Shown here piece after piece: positions 1-12,110 of a DNA stretch of 64,000 nt. The notes under the pieces were generated by a model. That model searched no databases. It worked only from the letters and a program-made list of their open reading frames with translations, and had not been told where the DNA came from. Every line of letters starts with the position of its first letter. The stretch's first letter is position 1. The position numbers and the translations under genes are program-made. Source of the DNA: Bolinopsis microptera (Eukaryota; Ctenophora; Tentaculata; Lobata; Bolinopsidae); NCBI RefSeq assembly GCF_026151205.1, contig NC_087081.1, forward strand, positions 8,799,246 through 8,863,245, given 5' to 3'.

Positions 1-1307
1 GTTCGGGTACCTCGCAACCGAAGTTGCTCCACCAAGAGACTGGACCGTCAGAATCTTGGCTAAAACTTGAGGCAGCGTCAGTAGAGAATAAGCCTCTTTT
101 CTCTCGGTAGAACGTGTACTTCGAAAGTATCTTCTTCTTTGTTGCACCGTCACACCACGTGTCCATGACATCTAGAAACTCCTTCCAGACATCCTGATTC
201 GTGTGTTGATCATATCCCTGATATACAAGCCGGGTGAACACAAAACCCTACTGAATGTAGGGGGGAATGGAGCTCGAACCACCTTTTGTTGGCAAGACTA
301 ACCATATCGCTTTTATAGTTTAAATTGCGAAAAGCAAAATTTGCTAACTTTAAGGTGAACAGATAATATTTGTAATAAATTACACCGATGAAACCAACAG
401 GAATCTTAAGACTATTGTCTGAAAATTTAAGCAAGACTATTATCGGCTCGAGAATTGAGCATAAATAGTCGACTTCTATCCAGAAACACTAGCGGAGTTT
501 TAGGGCCTGAAACGTGCATGCATGCGCGCTAAAACTCTTTTAGCTCATCTAGAACATGTAAAATTGCGGGAAACGATGGCGTGTCGACGTGTTAATATTT
601 TAAATCTGATTAACGTTCCTTTATATGTTCCGAACGTTAAAATCTTTTAGCGAACGCGTTCACAAAATATTTTTAGTGAGCGTTCCGTACGTTCACTACA
701 ACTAAGCCGGGTGTCTATCAAAGTAAATACTCATACTTTGACTCTTTGACAATGACATCAACTGTGTGGAACCCGATATCCTAAAAAGATTAGATATTGA
801 CAATATAATCCTTAATCTGTTTAGCCGTGCTACTGCTATTAGTATTGTGGATGGAGATTGGAGATGCTCCCGCCCATTCATGCATGGCGGATTATCAATA
901 TTGTCCCAATGTCCAAAATAGGAAATCTCACCGAGGCTGACAACTACATTAAATGGATCACCATCATCAATTGTCAGCAAAACTCTCAACCGCATGATCC
1001 TTATCAGTTGAGAGAGACCCGCTCGGGGTATTCTGATGAACATACTGACAGCATGCCTACGGTATCCGTATAGTATTCCAAGGCCCATTTTTTTATGAAA
1101 ATCTTTTCAAAATTTACATACAATATAGCATGTGGCGCAAAATAAAAACAAAATATAACTGATTGCGATCTCTAAAGGACAGATGTATGTAAATTTCAAA
1201 GGGAAACCAGAACGCAGTAAAATTGTAGTCGAAACCACACCGCACAAGCCTAGTCCCTGGTAAATGAAAATCAATTAAATAATATGTTGATAAAAAATCA
1301 TATCCCA
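1..1307. other. No recognisable gene; AT-rich sequence
   Basis: No exon chain or known domain was found. A 128-codon open frame on the minus strand (702-1088) has fairly natural composition but resembles nothing I recognise, has no ATG-proximal context that stands out, and could be an exon of an unseen gene or chance. A short imperfect inverted repeat built on GAACGTT and GCGTTC lies around 610-700. Confidence 0.4.
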
Positions 1308-2207
1308 TCAGTCCTTCTCGGAGCTTACGATCTTATTGTTCCTTATAACATGAACTCGCTGAGGCTCCAATTCCCGTTTCTGCTTAACTTCAAGAGCTAA
1401 CTTCCTGAAGGCAGCTCTCTGCTCGGCTGATCGGTCGGGGCTGATGTACACTGAGTCATACCCCTCCACTTCTCTTAGTTTTCTCGCTTTGCTCAACACT
1501 TGCCGCACATGATCTGAGCCGCTGAGAGTGAACTTGATAGGTTTAACGGCTGGTCCTCCATCTGATACAGTTCTCCCCATCCTACAGCAGGAAACGATTC
1601 GAGGTTTCTCATCTATGTTTTCTAGTACCTCAAGCACTCTCTTTTCCAGGATTTCTTCACTCTTTTCTGGTAGACCGTAGATGACCAGATTTTGACTACG
1701 ATCCTCTTCCTCGGAGGCACGTTTCAGAGCAGCTTTCATTTTCTTAGGCGCTAGCGCCTTGCTGCATGAATTCTTCACAACTGACGACCAGGCTTTGAGT
1801 TCGCTTTTCACTGTCGTCTGAACAGAGGTCAAATCTTCACTTTTCTTCTCAAGCAATTGTCCTTGCAGTTTAATCACAGTGTTCTGATCTGCAATCTTTT
1901 CGTCCTTCAGTTGGTCGATTTCATCTTGTAGTTTGGTGGCTGAAAACAACAGCGGTGAACAATAACTGTCGAGAATGTCGATAAAAGTTTCCATCCAATC
2001 ACACAGCGTAGCCTTGGTGATCTGAGGCTTGTTGAGCGTTTCTTTACGTAACACATTGGATTTCTGAACACCTGCCGCTTGACGCATATCGTTGAGTAGC
2101 ATAATCTGAGCACCCAAAATCTGTTCAGCATACATTGATCTGAATTTGAGTGTAGAGTAATTCAACGCTATTTCATTGTCAAGATTCTCCAAGTATTTGT
2201 TAACCAT
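1308..2207 (-). CDS. Non-LTR retrotransposon ORF1-like protein (coiled coil + RRM-like), isolated copy
   Basis: A 299-aa frame from the ATG complementary to 2205-2207; the open frame extends three codons further up to a TTG. The N-terminal half is helical and heptad-like, with a Lys/Glu/Gln-rich stretch near residues 95-130. The C-terminal part from about residue 170 has the pattern of LINE ORF1 RNA-binding modules: a NLVIYGLPE strand, a CRMGR segment, PIKFTLSGSDHVRQVL, then YISPDRSAEQRAAFRKL and a final VIRNNKIV. Known members bind element RNA as trimers. No reverse transcriptase frame follows downstream (1307 to 1), so this is either a 3'-truncated element or a captured ORF1. It has no internal stop, which suggests recent insertion or retained function. 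Family assignment is from motif recognition only. Confidence 0.65.
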   Translation of the reverse strand: MVNKYLENLDNEIALNYSTLKFRSMYAEQILGAQIMLLNDMRQAAGVQKSNVLRKETLNKPQITKATLCDWMETFIDILDSYCSPLLFSATKLQDEIDQLKDEKIADQNTVIKLQGQLLEKKSEDLTSVQTTVKSELKAWSSVVKNSCSKALAPKKMKAALKRASEEEDRSQNLVIYGLPEKSEEILEKRVLEVLENIDEKPRIVSCCRMGRTVSDGGPAVKPIKFTLSGSDHVRQVLSKARKLREVEGYDSVYISPDRSAEQRAAFRKLALEVKQKRELEPQRVHVIRNNKIVSSEKD

Positions 2208-4495
2208 GATGTACAATGTACACGCAGGGCCAGTTTAATATACACGAGTATATTATCTGCTACACAGTGAGAGCTGTTTAAACCGACGCAAAAGCAATTA
2301 ACTGATAAGACTAGCCATAAGTTAGGCTGATTCGACACTATGGAAAAATTCATTCTTGCAGGAGTTATGCAAGGGAATACGCTACCTGTTTGTCATTACT
2401 TATATTGAAGCTGTGTTGTGCAAAAGTCATAGAAGGTCGTGATCTTGGCTTCAAACTCGTTCTAATAGACCAAAATCATATATAAGACCATGAAGATTAT
2501 ACTTTTCCGAGCCACCGTTGAGCCTGTATTGTTCTATGGCTGAGACCCATTGGATATCAGTTAGTTGCTGTCTGATAACTATAAGCGTATCAATGGCTGT
2601 TGCAGTAGGCCCTCAACAGTTGAATACCATCGGACCATCCCCAATCCAACAGTGATGATTAGTCGAAGCATAATGAAACTAACCAAGTATTTAGCAAGAC
2701 ACAATGATGAACTGGCCGATCAAGCACTTTTTGGGATTCCCAGCATGAAATAACAGCACCTGTTTCAAAACAGTTAAAGTTAAAGATTAAACTTACCGTT
2801 GCCTAATTCTGAGAACATGGAACGCACACGTGCAAATATGATTTTACGCGCGAATTACCCAGAAACTGAAACTTAATGTTGAAAGAGAATCTAATTGCGT
2901 CGCGCGGGGAATAATTTTGGTCACGTACATCATTTTGTGTTCCCTTTTAAATACAATTACCAGTGCAGAGAGTGGTTTCAGAAACGCAAATTCAACTTGC
3001 AAAGATGAATTTACCTGGGAACGGTACCTCGCTCAGGCTTTTGTATTTATTAAGTTAAACACATTGATTTAACATTGAACATATTATGGCGATTAAAAAT
3101 ATGCCTATAGCAGATAGGGCGGAATGACAGGTTCAGCAACGCCCAGGAATTACAAGCAGCAAATTCTGCTACTGCTAGTGCTATCACGGAGAATCAAAGC
3201 AAATATTATAGTGGTACCGTGGCATGTCCATTCTTGGTCAGCGTTGTATAGGTTGCATGGATAAGTCCCTGCTTGCTGTTGGCGTTGCTGCGGTGATGCT
3301 AGCTGGAACAATTGTCGGAGAACTCTTTGGCTTCGTACTCTCTTCACTTCTTTCTTTGCACAAAACTGTTTAATCCGTGGGAGGCCCTGTTATTCAAATA
3401 AAGTTCTGAACCGTCAATCAAGCGTTTAGTTCTAAAACTGGTTATGGAAATTGTAGTTTTGTAGCTTTTCTCATAACTATCGTCCTATCGCATATCGAAC
3501 TGATGATCAATAAACATCACGCGGTTTGCTACAATCAAGTTAATATAAGGGGTCGTTTACATATCAGCAGAGGGGTCTTCCAAATTGCAAATGATTACGA
3601 TTGACCATATAATCAATAATATTGTAATTTTGGCACAATAGCACCAAGCATAATACTAATAGCGATACCCGGATTTAACATTTAAACAATTTGTAATCGT
3701 ATTGCCATGCAGTGTTTGTGTAACTGTAGACGTAGTTAGTAATCGCTTTTCTTATCAAAAAGTTAATATTTATTTCCTTCGATAGTAAATTATTTTGTCC
3801 CAAATTCATATATTTTCTAATAATAATATCTACTTTAATTTTTAGTGCTGACTTCAGCTTCAATCATATCACCGCGCACTGTTAACATACTCATAGTCTG
3901 GACAGCACCCTTCTAAATCCGAAAAGTGTTATACTTGTAGTGATAATATTTGGTAGAATTCGGTCCAGGACAAGCTATCAAATTTTTTGCTGCGCTCCGA
4001 TCTATCACAGCAGTTTACCTAATACCGTAAAGAAGTTTTTTTTATTAACAAATAAAACTCGATTACTAGACTCCTAGCCTGATACGAACTAAATTAAAAA
4101 TTGCTCATAACGAACTTATCATCTTATCATAAATAAAAATAAATGCTGTTAACTGTGAGCTTTTGCTGGTCCCATGAATATAATTATAATTCAATGGATA
4201 TGATATAAATATTCATATACTTGCACATTTACGAGTTTTCTGAATCTATTACACAATACACGACTTCTCATTTCATAATTCATATCAAACATTTATATAC
4301 TCATGCGAGAACAAAATATTTAATGTCGAAACTAACAGTAACACAAGCAGTCATATTGACGTGTTGTAAAACGGCCGACCGTTTACTACAAGTTAAGTCA
4401 AATCAAATCAAAACATAGTTTTAAAAAACGTATACCGATACGCTATCTGCAACATTTGACATCTAGCGCAACGTGCACAGTTTGGTTTCCAATTA
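2208..4495. other. Gene-free AT-rich stretch
   Basis: No convincing exon chain on either strand. The only repeat recognised is a partial copy of the about 80-bp mini-transposon near 3118-3157 (GGCGGAATGACAGG followed by CGCCCAGGAATTA). The short open frames here have no family likeness. Confidence 0.45.
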
Positions 4496-4505
4496 GTCAA
4501 CAATG

Positions 4506-4590
4506 TTACGTGGGGACCTCAGGCTATCATGTTCATTAATGAATAGAGATTCGGCGGAATGACAGGCTGAGCTGTGAGCGCGGCCCAGTA
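4506..4590 (-). mobile_element. Mini-transposon copy 1 (~80 bp, TIR-like ends, ~10-bp target duplication)
   Basis: Runs from TTACGTGGGGACC to GCGGCCCAGTA. It is flanked by GTCAACAATG on the left and ATCAACAATG on the right (9 of 10 identical). Same family as copies at 6322, 6968 and 37341. It carries no coding capacity. Confidence 0.75.
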
Positions 4591-4674
4591 ATCAACAATG
4601 CAGCTCTAAACGCTGCGGACTTGCTATTATAAAAATTGATGAGCGCTCGATTTGAAACCCCGACGCGCATAAAA

Positions 4675-4875
4675 ACTGCCACTAACTGCTACTAACTGCC
4701 ACTAACTGCCACTAACTGCCACTAACTGCTACTGTCGCGCGCAAATGCGTGGGCGCGATTGTAGCAGTTAGTGGCAGTTAGTGGCAGTTATGAGTTAGTA
4801 GCAGTTAGTGGCAGTTTGTGGCAGTTAGTGGCAGTTAGTGGCAGTTAGTGGCAGTTAGTAGCAGTTAGTGGCAGT
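4675..4875. repeat. 10-bp tandem repeat arranged as an inverted pair
   Basis: About five copies of CTGCCACTAA run forward to about 4731. After a short spacer containing TGTCGCGCGC, about ten copies of the complement (TTAGTGGCAG) run to about 4875. The whole could fold into a long imperfect hairpin. GCTAC variants are scattered through both arms. Confidence 0.85.
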
Positions 4876-4984
4876 TTCTTTGCACTTAGCTCCTCCTGTG
4901 GGGGGGGGGGTGCAGCGACCATTAATGTCAGTATTTTTTATTTTGCCAATACTTAACGGGTGATACTCGTAAAATATCTGTTCC

Positions 4985-6147
4985 ATATACTGCCGTTTTC
5001 TCAGAAAAGGCAGTAAGTCCAATTTTTCGAAATATGACAATATTGGTATCAAAATTTTCAGTAGAAAATTCTCTACAACATGAGCTACATATTAATGTAT
5101 AGAAACATTGTTGCATGCAATTTCTAAGGAAGTAAGTCCCAGTTGAGAAACATTATGTTCGGTTTTGGCCAATTATTTTCTGAGAGAAGGACGTAAGTCC
5201 GGACTTACTGCCTTTTCTGAGAAAATCTTGAAAATCTTCTGAGATAAGGAAGTAATTCCGTGGACTTACTGCCTTTTCTGAGATAAATTATCTGTGATAG
5301 GAAGAAGTAGCTGGACTTACTTCCTATAAAAGCATGCTAAAAGCGCAATTTTAGAAAGCGATTTCCCAAAAAAGAACAAAACTTTACTGCCGATTGATAT
5401 TTTCGCTTGAAATTTTCAGAATCGATGTATAATTACATTTCAACTTTACTTAAGTGATCAAAATTTTCATTTAGGCCTCAAAAAAAATTTGGTGGCCGAT
5501 TTTCAAAAACGCCGGATGTATTTTAGTCGCAAAACATAAACATTGGAGCAGTTATTGAGCTGTTATAATCGCAGAGAATGTTTAGTTTAGGTATATCTTT
5601 TAGATCAAGTTCATTTTCATCAAAATATCGATAAGATATCATTTAATGCACTGAAATCTTTCAAAATTGGCGAGTTTGCCTAAATAAGGGCATACTATTA
5701 TTCAAAAACATTTATTATATGATATGGAGCAATTTAGATTTACCTAATTGTTTATATTTTACAATATAATCCAAAATACATAGATCCAAACCTCAAAAAT
5801 TTAGTAAAAAGCTTGGACTTACTTCCTTCTCAGAAAAATATTGAACAGAGATTTTTCTCAGAAAAGAAGGTAAGTCCAAGTTTTCTCAGAAAAGGCAGTA
5901 AGTCCATCCAGTATGAAAAATAAGCTCGATTATTTGGCATAAAAATGGTTATATCTAAGCTTATGGACGGCTCAAAGCTTTAATTTTTTTGACAAATTAA
6001 AATTTGACTAATTATTGATAACTCAACGTGTTTACTTCCGATCTTACGCAAAAAGTAAGCGGAGAAAAAACCATAAACGCAAAAGTCGCAATATCTCGAA
6101 ATGGCAAATATGGACTTACTGCCTTTTCTGAGAAAACGGCAGTATAT
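4985..6147. mobile_element. TIR element A (ACTGCCG-ended, non-autonomous)
   Basis: Both ends carry an inverted repeat of about 35 bp: left starts ATACTGCCGTTTTCTCAG and continues with AAAAGGCAGTAAGTCC; right is the complement and ends AACGGCAGTAT. TA or TATA flanks each end, as expected for a Tc1/mariner-like TA target. The body is AT-rich with no protein. It holds at least six further inverted or direct copies of the GGACTTACTGCC / GAAAAGGCAGTAAG motif (about 5180, 5235, 5270, 5818, 5850, 5882). Related to element B at 21430. Confidence 0.75.
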
Positions 6148-6150
6148 TGG

Positions 6151-6321
6151 ACCGTCGACGAGTCCAACTCGGCGCGCGTCCTGGTAGGTTGTAAACCTAC
6201 AAGCCAATACTGACATTGTCATGAATGGTCAACAAATTCATCACCAATTAAATGCAGACGTCTTTGAAAACTGTCCGAGGACTTTACAATTTTGTTCAAT
6301 TCTTAAATATTAAAGTATATC
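6151..6321. repeat. GC-rich repeat unit next to TIR element A
   Basis: Begins with GTCGACGAGTCCAACTCGG and a palindromic GTAGGTTGTAAACCTAC. The same block recurs inverted near 7606-7660 and in part near 7817-7856. Confidence 0.55.
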
Positions 6322-6405
6322 TTACCTGGGGACCTCAGGCTATCATGTTCATAAACATATGAATAGAGATTAGGCGGAATGACAGGCTGAGGCGCGCGGC
6401 CCAGT
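6322..6405 (-). mobile_element. Mini-transposon copy 2, exact 10-bp target duplication
   Basis: From TTACCTGGGGACC to GCGGCCCAGT. The flanking AAAGTATATC is identical on both sides (6312-6321 and 6406-6415), which fixes the element boundaries. Confidence 0.85.
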
Positions 6406-6537
6406 AAAGTATATCTTTACTGGGTCATGCGTTGTATGACCCGCCGCGCACGAGGGATGATAATTAATCACTCCACACTCGACTGTCACGTGACTTTTTC
6501 AACCCGTTCTCTAGCTAGTCCTGAACGACTATTCGAA

Positions 6538-6622
6538 ACCCTAACCCTCTTATCTGATCCCAACCCTAACCCTAACCCAATCCTTAACAAAAGCCTATGC
6601 TGAAATCCTAACCCTAACGAGA
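6538..6622. repeat. Interstitial telomere-type (CCCTAA) tracts
   Basis: Short runs of CCCTAA, partly degenerate, at about 6539-6577 and 6606-6619. This is the complement of the animal TTAGGG telomere unit. A diverged GGGTTAG tract lies at about 11519-11532. Confidence 0.6.
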
Positions 6623-6957
6623 AATTAGACTAACTTCCTTATACGGTCATATCATGTGATCGAGACAGTTTTTCGCCTATATCTCGTCAGGGGAGCATTT
6701 TAACCCTATGTCATGCCGTCATGGGGGGTGATTCGGAATCAGCGTCCGAAAATACATCGATTGAAGTTGATTTCAACTGTAGGGGGCCCTTTTAGAACAA
6801 TCTCGAAGATCGACTGCATATAAAGTGATTTAGTACGCTCGGCGCACGAGTGCGCGGCTCCCCCTGTATCGTCGAAACTCTACAGGTGAAGCGACAGTGG
6901 GGGTCACCACGTGATACTGATACAAAATATATCATGTGCGCAGCTGCCAAAGTCTTC
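6623..6957. repeat. Repeat block, inverted relative to 13434-13625
   Basis: Contains GATTCGGAATCAGCGTCCG, an ATACATCGATT segment and GGGGGCCCTTTTAGAACAATC. The complement of this series occurs in the same order near 13440-13622, so the two blocks are inverted copies about 6.7 kb apart. No gene seen. Confidence 0.6.
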
Positions 6958-6967
6958 AAGAAAATGC

Positions 6968-7048
6968 TTACTTGGGGACCTCAGGCTATCATGTTCATAA
7001 ACATATGAATAGAGATTTGGCGGAATGACAGGCTGAGCGCGGCCCAGT
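6968..7048 (-). mobile_element. Mini-transposon copy 3, exact 10-bp target duplication
   Basis: From TTACTTGGGGACC to GCGGCCCAGT. AAGAAAATGC is repeated exactly at 6958-6967 and 7049-7058. Confidence 0.85.
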
Positions 7049-7058
7049 AAGAAAATGC

Positions 7059-7856
7059 GCGCGTTCGGCGGCGCGCGCTTCGCGCGCGAAAAGTGGCATG
7101 CAACGTATGTCAAGTATATTGTCACGCGCGGTCCCTTTGTATGTAGCGCGATGCACTACTGGGGTCGCGCGCGCATCAAATAATGCTTCTCGCAACCACG
7201 TATGCAGATCGGCGAGATGCGAAGGATTGACATCGTGAATCAAGCGGTCCCTCTGTATTCCCACGGTCGTTTCACCTAGTGCATGAAACGACCGTCATGG
7301 GGGTCACGACGTGATACAACGATTGTTGACATCGTCAATTTGCTCTAACCAGAGCCCACCTCGCTTGCAGTAGCGCACGACCGCCGACTTGTGAAACAAG
7401 CGCGTCACGCAGTTCGCGTAGACATGTCTAGACACTGGACACATGACCATGTGAATTGTGAAATCGTCAATCAATAGTACAATTACAATTAGGCTTAAAA
7501 CTGCCTCGAAAAGAAAGCGGCGCGCACTACTTCGAAGAAATTTATATAAGTAACATCCATCAACAATGCGCGTTAATTTAAATTTCGAGAGTCTATTGTA
7601 GGTTTAATTTTATAACCTACCAGGACGCGCGCCGAGTTGGACTCGTCGACGGACGACGGTCTTAATAATTGAAACAAATATTTTACGACTATCATCCCGT
7701 TAAAGAGTATATATAATATAACTTAGTCCAATAAAGTAATTACATTGATATTTTTTTCAACAACCTGCAACAAGATCATTTTTTATTTGGCGAGAAAATA
7801 TGAGCTAGAACTTGTAGGTTTACAACCTACCAGGACGCGCGCCGAATTGGTAGGTT
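7059..7856. repeat. GC-rich repeat cluster (CGCGCG islands)
   Basis: Holds TAGCGCGATGCACTACTGGG followed by a GATCGGCGA and GATTGACATCGTGAATCAA block, repeated at 13713-13846 and inverted at about 21255-21345. It also holds CGCGCGAAAAGTGGCATGCA (again at 12719) and AAAGCGGCGCGC(G)CTACTTCGA (again near 12800). No gene seen; the open frames here are low-complexity by-products of CG repeats. Confidence 0.6.
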
Positions 7857-9159
7857 ACTAGAGATAAGTGTACTGTATTTTCCAATAATATATTGGAGAT
7901 ATAAAGTGAATTGTATTTTCCAATGTGGAAAGCATATTTGAAGTCTATTATTTTGCTTTCCCAATTATATATTAGCAATAAGGAAGTGCTACTACTAAAA
8001 TGACAACGAACCACTCTGACTACTGATAAAAAGAGTTTTGATGTCTGTATAGACTTATCAGGTGGCCTTTTTAATGATCCAGATATAGCAATATCTGGTC
8101 TCTGAAAACCACAAATATTGACTTATTCGCGGGCGCGGAACGTTTTGAGTAAACTTTGCTAGTAGGCAGAACATGTGGTTTGCCGGTGCTAATTTATCAC
8201 AGATAACTAACGCGCATTTAGGAGACGCGCAAAAGTTGAAATTGTTATTACGGTTTGGGCGAGCGATTTAGAAAGAGCCACGCGCGGGTGCCCATAGATA
8301 ACAACTAAATGCTTTTGCACGTAGTGCGCGTCAAAAATGTGGCAAAACGCTTGCGGAGTGACAATATTTAAATTTCGATAAAATTGTTGATTGATACACA
8401 GTGGCTGCGCCGCAACTAGCAAACAAATTTGGCGCCCCACCGTCAGTCGAACTAAGTAGACCTTATACGTCGATTTATCATTGACAACGTATGATCAATG
8501 ATTTTGCCATATTTGCACAAATATTTTGTAAATGCGCAGTAACGCCGCGCACAGTCGCAACACAATTTTTGATAAAACAGCTAGGACCAATGTTCTCCGC
8601 AATCTTTTCACTTTTCAGCCTCTTCCACAGTTTCACATACCAGGCAGCCTTAATTTGCAATACCTCTTCCACAAGAGCTCCACTCAAAAATTAGATTTCC
8701 AGAGCTCAATCTAGAATCATTTCTTTGTGTACTATTTCAAAGCGCGATCAACGCCTGATCAACCAATGTTGGTCGCACGTCAATGCATAAAAAAGCTTCC
8801 GCATTGCTTTAAATTGTTACAGTACGTTTTCCGAATTTATAAATGCTACATCATACTTGATACTACTTTCTTCTTTGTTCTGTAGGGCCACATACTTATG
8901 CCGTCAGCAGTCAGCATAATTTTCGTTTTGTAGACCATCCGCTTAAACTTGTCCATAGTATAGTTCAGATTCGTCCGAAGTTTTAAAACACCCATTCCTG
9001 TATTTCCGAACTTATGAGTCACGTATTTTAACAATTGACCACAGGTTTCTATTATTCCCTGTTAACACCATTACTTTATCAACCACAAATATTCCGCTTT
9101 CGACTGTTGATTTATGTGGTTACTGGCTTTACTTGTAAAGTTGTACTTTTTAGTTAAAG
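7857..9159. other. No recognisable gene
   Basis: Mixed AT-rich and CGCG-containing sequence. Overlapping short open frames at about 8480-8710 on both strands have no recognisable motif. Nothing supports a coding call. Confidence 0.35.
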
Positions 9160-10854
9160 ATGGAGTCTGCGAGTATGAATTCTACCGAAGAAACTTCTAC
9201 TTCTAATTCTCACAAGGAGATCAGGAAATACTCCTTACGAATACGAGTGAGTAAAAATGTTGAAGTTTAAATAAAACACGCTTTATATAGTTTATTTTTA
9301 ATATCAAATATATTTATATGTTTTGGCACGAATAATAATAATTCATAGGTCGGTCGTGAATTGCAGCTACAATTACACTGGAAATACTTTCCAGCGTGCG
9401 GTACTTTAGATTAAAAAACCGTTAAATTTTCTTTACCCGTTTTACTTTTATGCCATCTGCATTAATTACAATGTTACAGTACTAATTAACATTTCGATCG
9501 AATTTGATGAATAAAGCTCGATCTTTAGTTATGGATTTTTTAAACATCTGAAACTACTTTTATTTAGCGAATCAAGAGATACAAGAAATAATGGATACCG
9601 AAAGAGAGTCGAGTGAGTCCGAATCTGATTCAGAGTTCGATCGAATCGAAACTAACGTGGACGATATAGCTGGATATAGAGATATAATAATACTTCAGTC
9701 TATCTCAAAAGGTATGATTATTATAATATTAATAGAGTTATTTGTAATGGACCCGACAAGTTAAAACATTACGGAATACGGGCAATAGGCATAAGAGTTT
9801 CGATCAGACTGCGATAACTCAATCCGAGAAATCTCTCACAAACAAAGTCTCGTAGTGTGTCCACTTTCATCGGACGTGATATGAGAGATGTCCCACAGTC
9901 CCACACACGAAACGAAAATACAATGAATTGCCCGTGTTCAATGATCAAAATAATGTTCCGTTTGTACTAATTCTTGCTACCTATCTATCTAGTCCTTAAC
10001 TTAGGTTTGCAGCTTACTCTGAATGAGTGTTGCCGACTGCCAAGGTTTAATAATGGCTTTGTGGTCGAGGTCCCTCTAGTAGAAAGTATTTAATAATTTT
10101 CAATAATATGTAATAATATAATTATGACCTGATTTTATCAGGTCAGTCAATGAATTCTGAGAAGAGTACTACGCCAGAACCATTATTTCGGAAGAATCTA
10201 GGTCAGAATGGATATCGAGAGGAAAGTTCATCTGATTCTGATAAGGGGACGATATCAGGTAAGGGCAATTTGGTAATCTATCGATGGTCACTTAATTAAA
10301 GGCACGGTTACCGTTAAGTGTCCGTTCCTTAAGTAACCATATTAGGCGTTAAACGTGTCTTTACTGTGCCTTTATTGTGGATTGAGTGTCCGTTATGTGT
10401 GCGTTGACCATGCCGTAACACTAACTGTACCTTAAGTGACCTGTTATTGTGCTATCGTATATTGACGTGTTACTACGCGTGTAACTAGGCTATTTAACAG
10501 CGGAATCACAGGGCTATTATGTGTTTACCTTACTAAATACCTGTCTAGCAATGTTTACTTGTGACTTGGGAATCTTGCGGTGATTTATTTAGTTTTAGGA
10601 TTACATTTACCTTACCTGATAATTAGGTTCAGCACCCTTGAGGGGCTTTATTTGGTTTACTGTCGTATCACGTGAGCCTATTGGGGGTCATGTGATTCGG
10701 TGATTTTTGTGTAGAATGTTCTTCTACGAGACCGAAGATTTTGGATATATCTCCGGTCTCGTTTCTCTTTGTATTACGTACTACATAGATCAAATATTAT
10801 TACATAACTGTTAAACAGTATAAATCTATTACAGGAATTCCCGCTCTTGGCTAG
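9160..10854 (+). CDS. Candidate small multi-exon gene, acidic Ser-rich product (unrecognised)
   Basis: I see a chain of four GT-AG exons whose phases fit: 9160-9246 (ATG, then phase 0 at a GTGAGT donor), 9579-9711, 10142-10258, and 10835-10854 ending in TAG. The product would be about 118 aa, rich in Ser, Glu and Asp, with acidic runs such as ERESSESESDSEFD and EESSSDSDKG. Short acidic N-termini like this are common in intrinsically disordered proteins; I recognise no family. The next block (about 10836-10921) has a good open frame in another phase (…FPLLARKFDYEFGPWYDLF…) that could be the true next exon if an acceptor was misjudged. The gene may therefore be longer, a pseudogene, or chance. 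Exon 2's acceptor lacks a strong pyrimidine tract. Confidence 0.35.
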
Positions 10855-10921
10855 GAAATTTGATTACGAATTTGGGCCGTGGTACGACTTGTTCCTGAAT
10901 CACATTGTTGAAGGAATGAGG

Positions 10922-11545
10922 TAAATCTTTAAAACCAATTTCTTATGGACTGTAGGTCTGTAGAAGCATTAAAATCGGGCGTTGCTTGCCACAGGCTATC
11001 CCGAATTTAGAAGGCTTACTTTGATCTTTAACAGTATCACTGACATTGTCTCTTCCGCGGTGGTCCCAGACCACTAAACTAATATTGCCTGGGAGTTTCA
11101 TGAAATGAAGTATTAGAGACGATCAAATTTTGCGTTTGTAAATAGACATTTAGTTGTCGGCTATATCGAAAGGGCAAATTAACCCTGGAAATAAAGTTCA
11201 GATTATAATTTTATTCTTTTATAGGTACGTAACAGCAAAGCAAAAAAGATCAAGTCATTATACTCAGACGATTTCATTAGTTCATCGGAGCTAGGCGGGA
11301 TAAATTTCTTGAAAAAAGTTATCAGAGGGTATACAGAAATCAGCAATGTAGAGAACTGAAAGTGAAGATGTCCTCTTTCAAGATTTTTAAAACTGTCTCG
11401 ACCATTTGATATGATATTGTAAGAAAGTTGGTATAATTTATCGTTAGGGTTAATAAGATTTTACCGTTAATAAGATTTCAACGGGTTAATAGGATTTCAC
11501 CGTATGCTTTAGTTAGGAATTGGGTTAGGGTTGAAGTCTTCTTTC
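10922..11545. other. No firm feature; possible terminal exon
   Basis: A possible further exon begins after TTTTATAG at about 11224 and would continue the alternative frame noted at 10836-10921 for about 22 codons to a TAG. Apart from that, AT-rich sequence with a degenerate telomere-like GGGTTAGGGTT at about 11522. Confidence 0.25.
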
Positions 11546-11549
11546 TTGG

Positions 11550-11593
11550 AGTCTGTAGTCGATATCTTCAAACATAGATATCGACTACAGACT
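11550..11593. repeat. Perfect 18-bp inverted repeat (hairpin, 8-nt loop)
   Basis: AGTCTGTAGTCGATATCT at 11550-11567 is exactly complementary to 11576-11593, with loop TCAAACAT. It is not followed by a T-run. Its function is unknown. Confidence 0.85.
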
Positions 11594-11819
11594 TCGAGAG
11601 TCTTGAAACTCTGTTATCACCACCCCTGGTGCAACCCCGTCGCGTCGGGTTGAAGACGGAGAGACAGGGACTTCCAGGAGATATCATGGCCTGCTATGTG
11701 CAACTCGTAGGAGTGTGCAGTGTTCCTGGTGAGTGTTACTTCTAAATCTGCTTAATGGGATCGCCAAACAGTTTATAGACAGTTGCCTAGGTACTGTCAT
11801 ATCTAAGCGGAAACTTGTC

Positions 11820-12110
11820 TTTGGACATCGCTTATGTGTTTATATCTCGAACTACACAGTGTCCTGCTCCTGTAACCTGGTCAGTGGTAGCCTGTGAGGG
11901 TGTAGACTGCTCCTCTATTGTTTTATGTTTATCTATATCGGTATTTTGATTGTCCGATCCAAAACTAAATCCTGGGTTCCCACGAGACGTGGTAGCCTGT
12001 AAGCGTGTAGACCGCTTTTCTATCTTTGTTTTGAGTGTCCGATCTAAAACCAAAACCTGGGGTCGGTTACATGAAACATGGGAGCCTGTGAGGGCGTTTA
12101 TAGTTTCCTG
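11820..12110. repeat. Imperfect ~105-bp tandem repeat, three units
   Basis: GGTAGCCTGTGAGGGTGTAG, then GTCCGATCCAAAAC with a CCTGGG motif, recur with divergence at about 11888, 11990 and 12080. The open frames through it come from the repeat. Confidence 0.6.
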
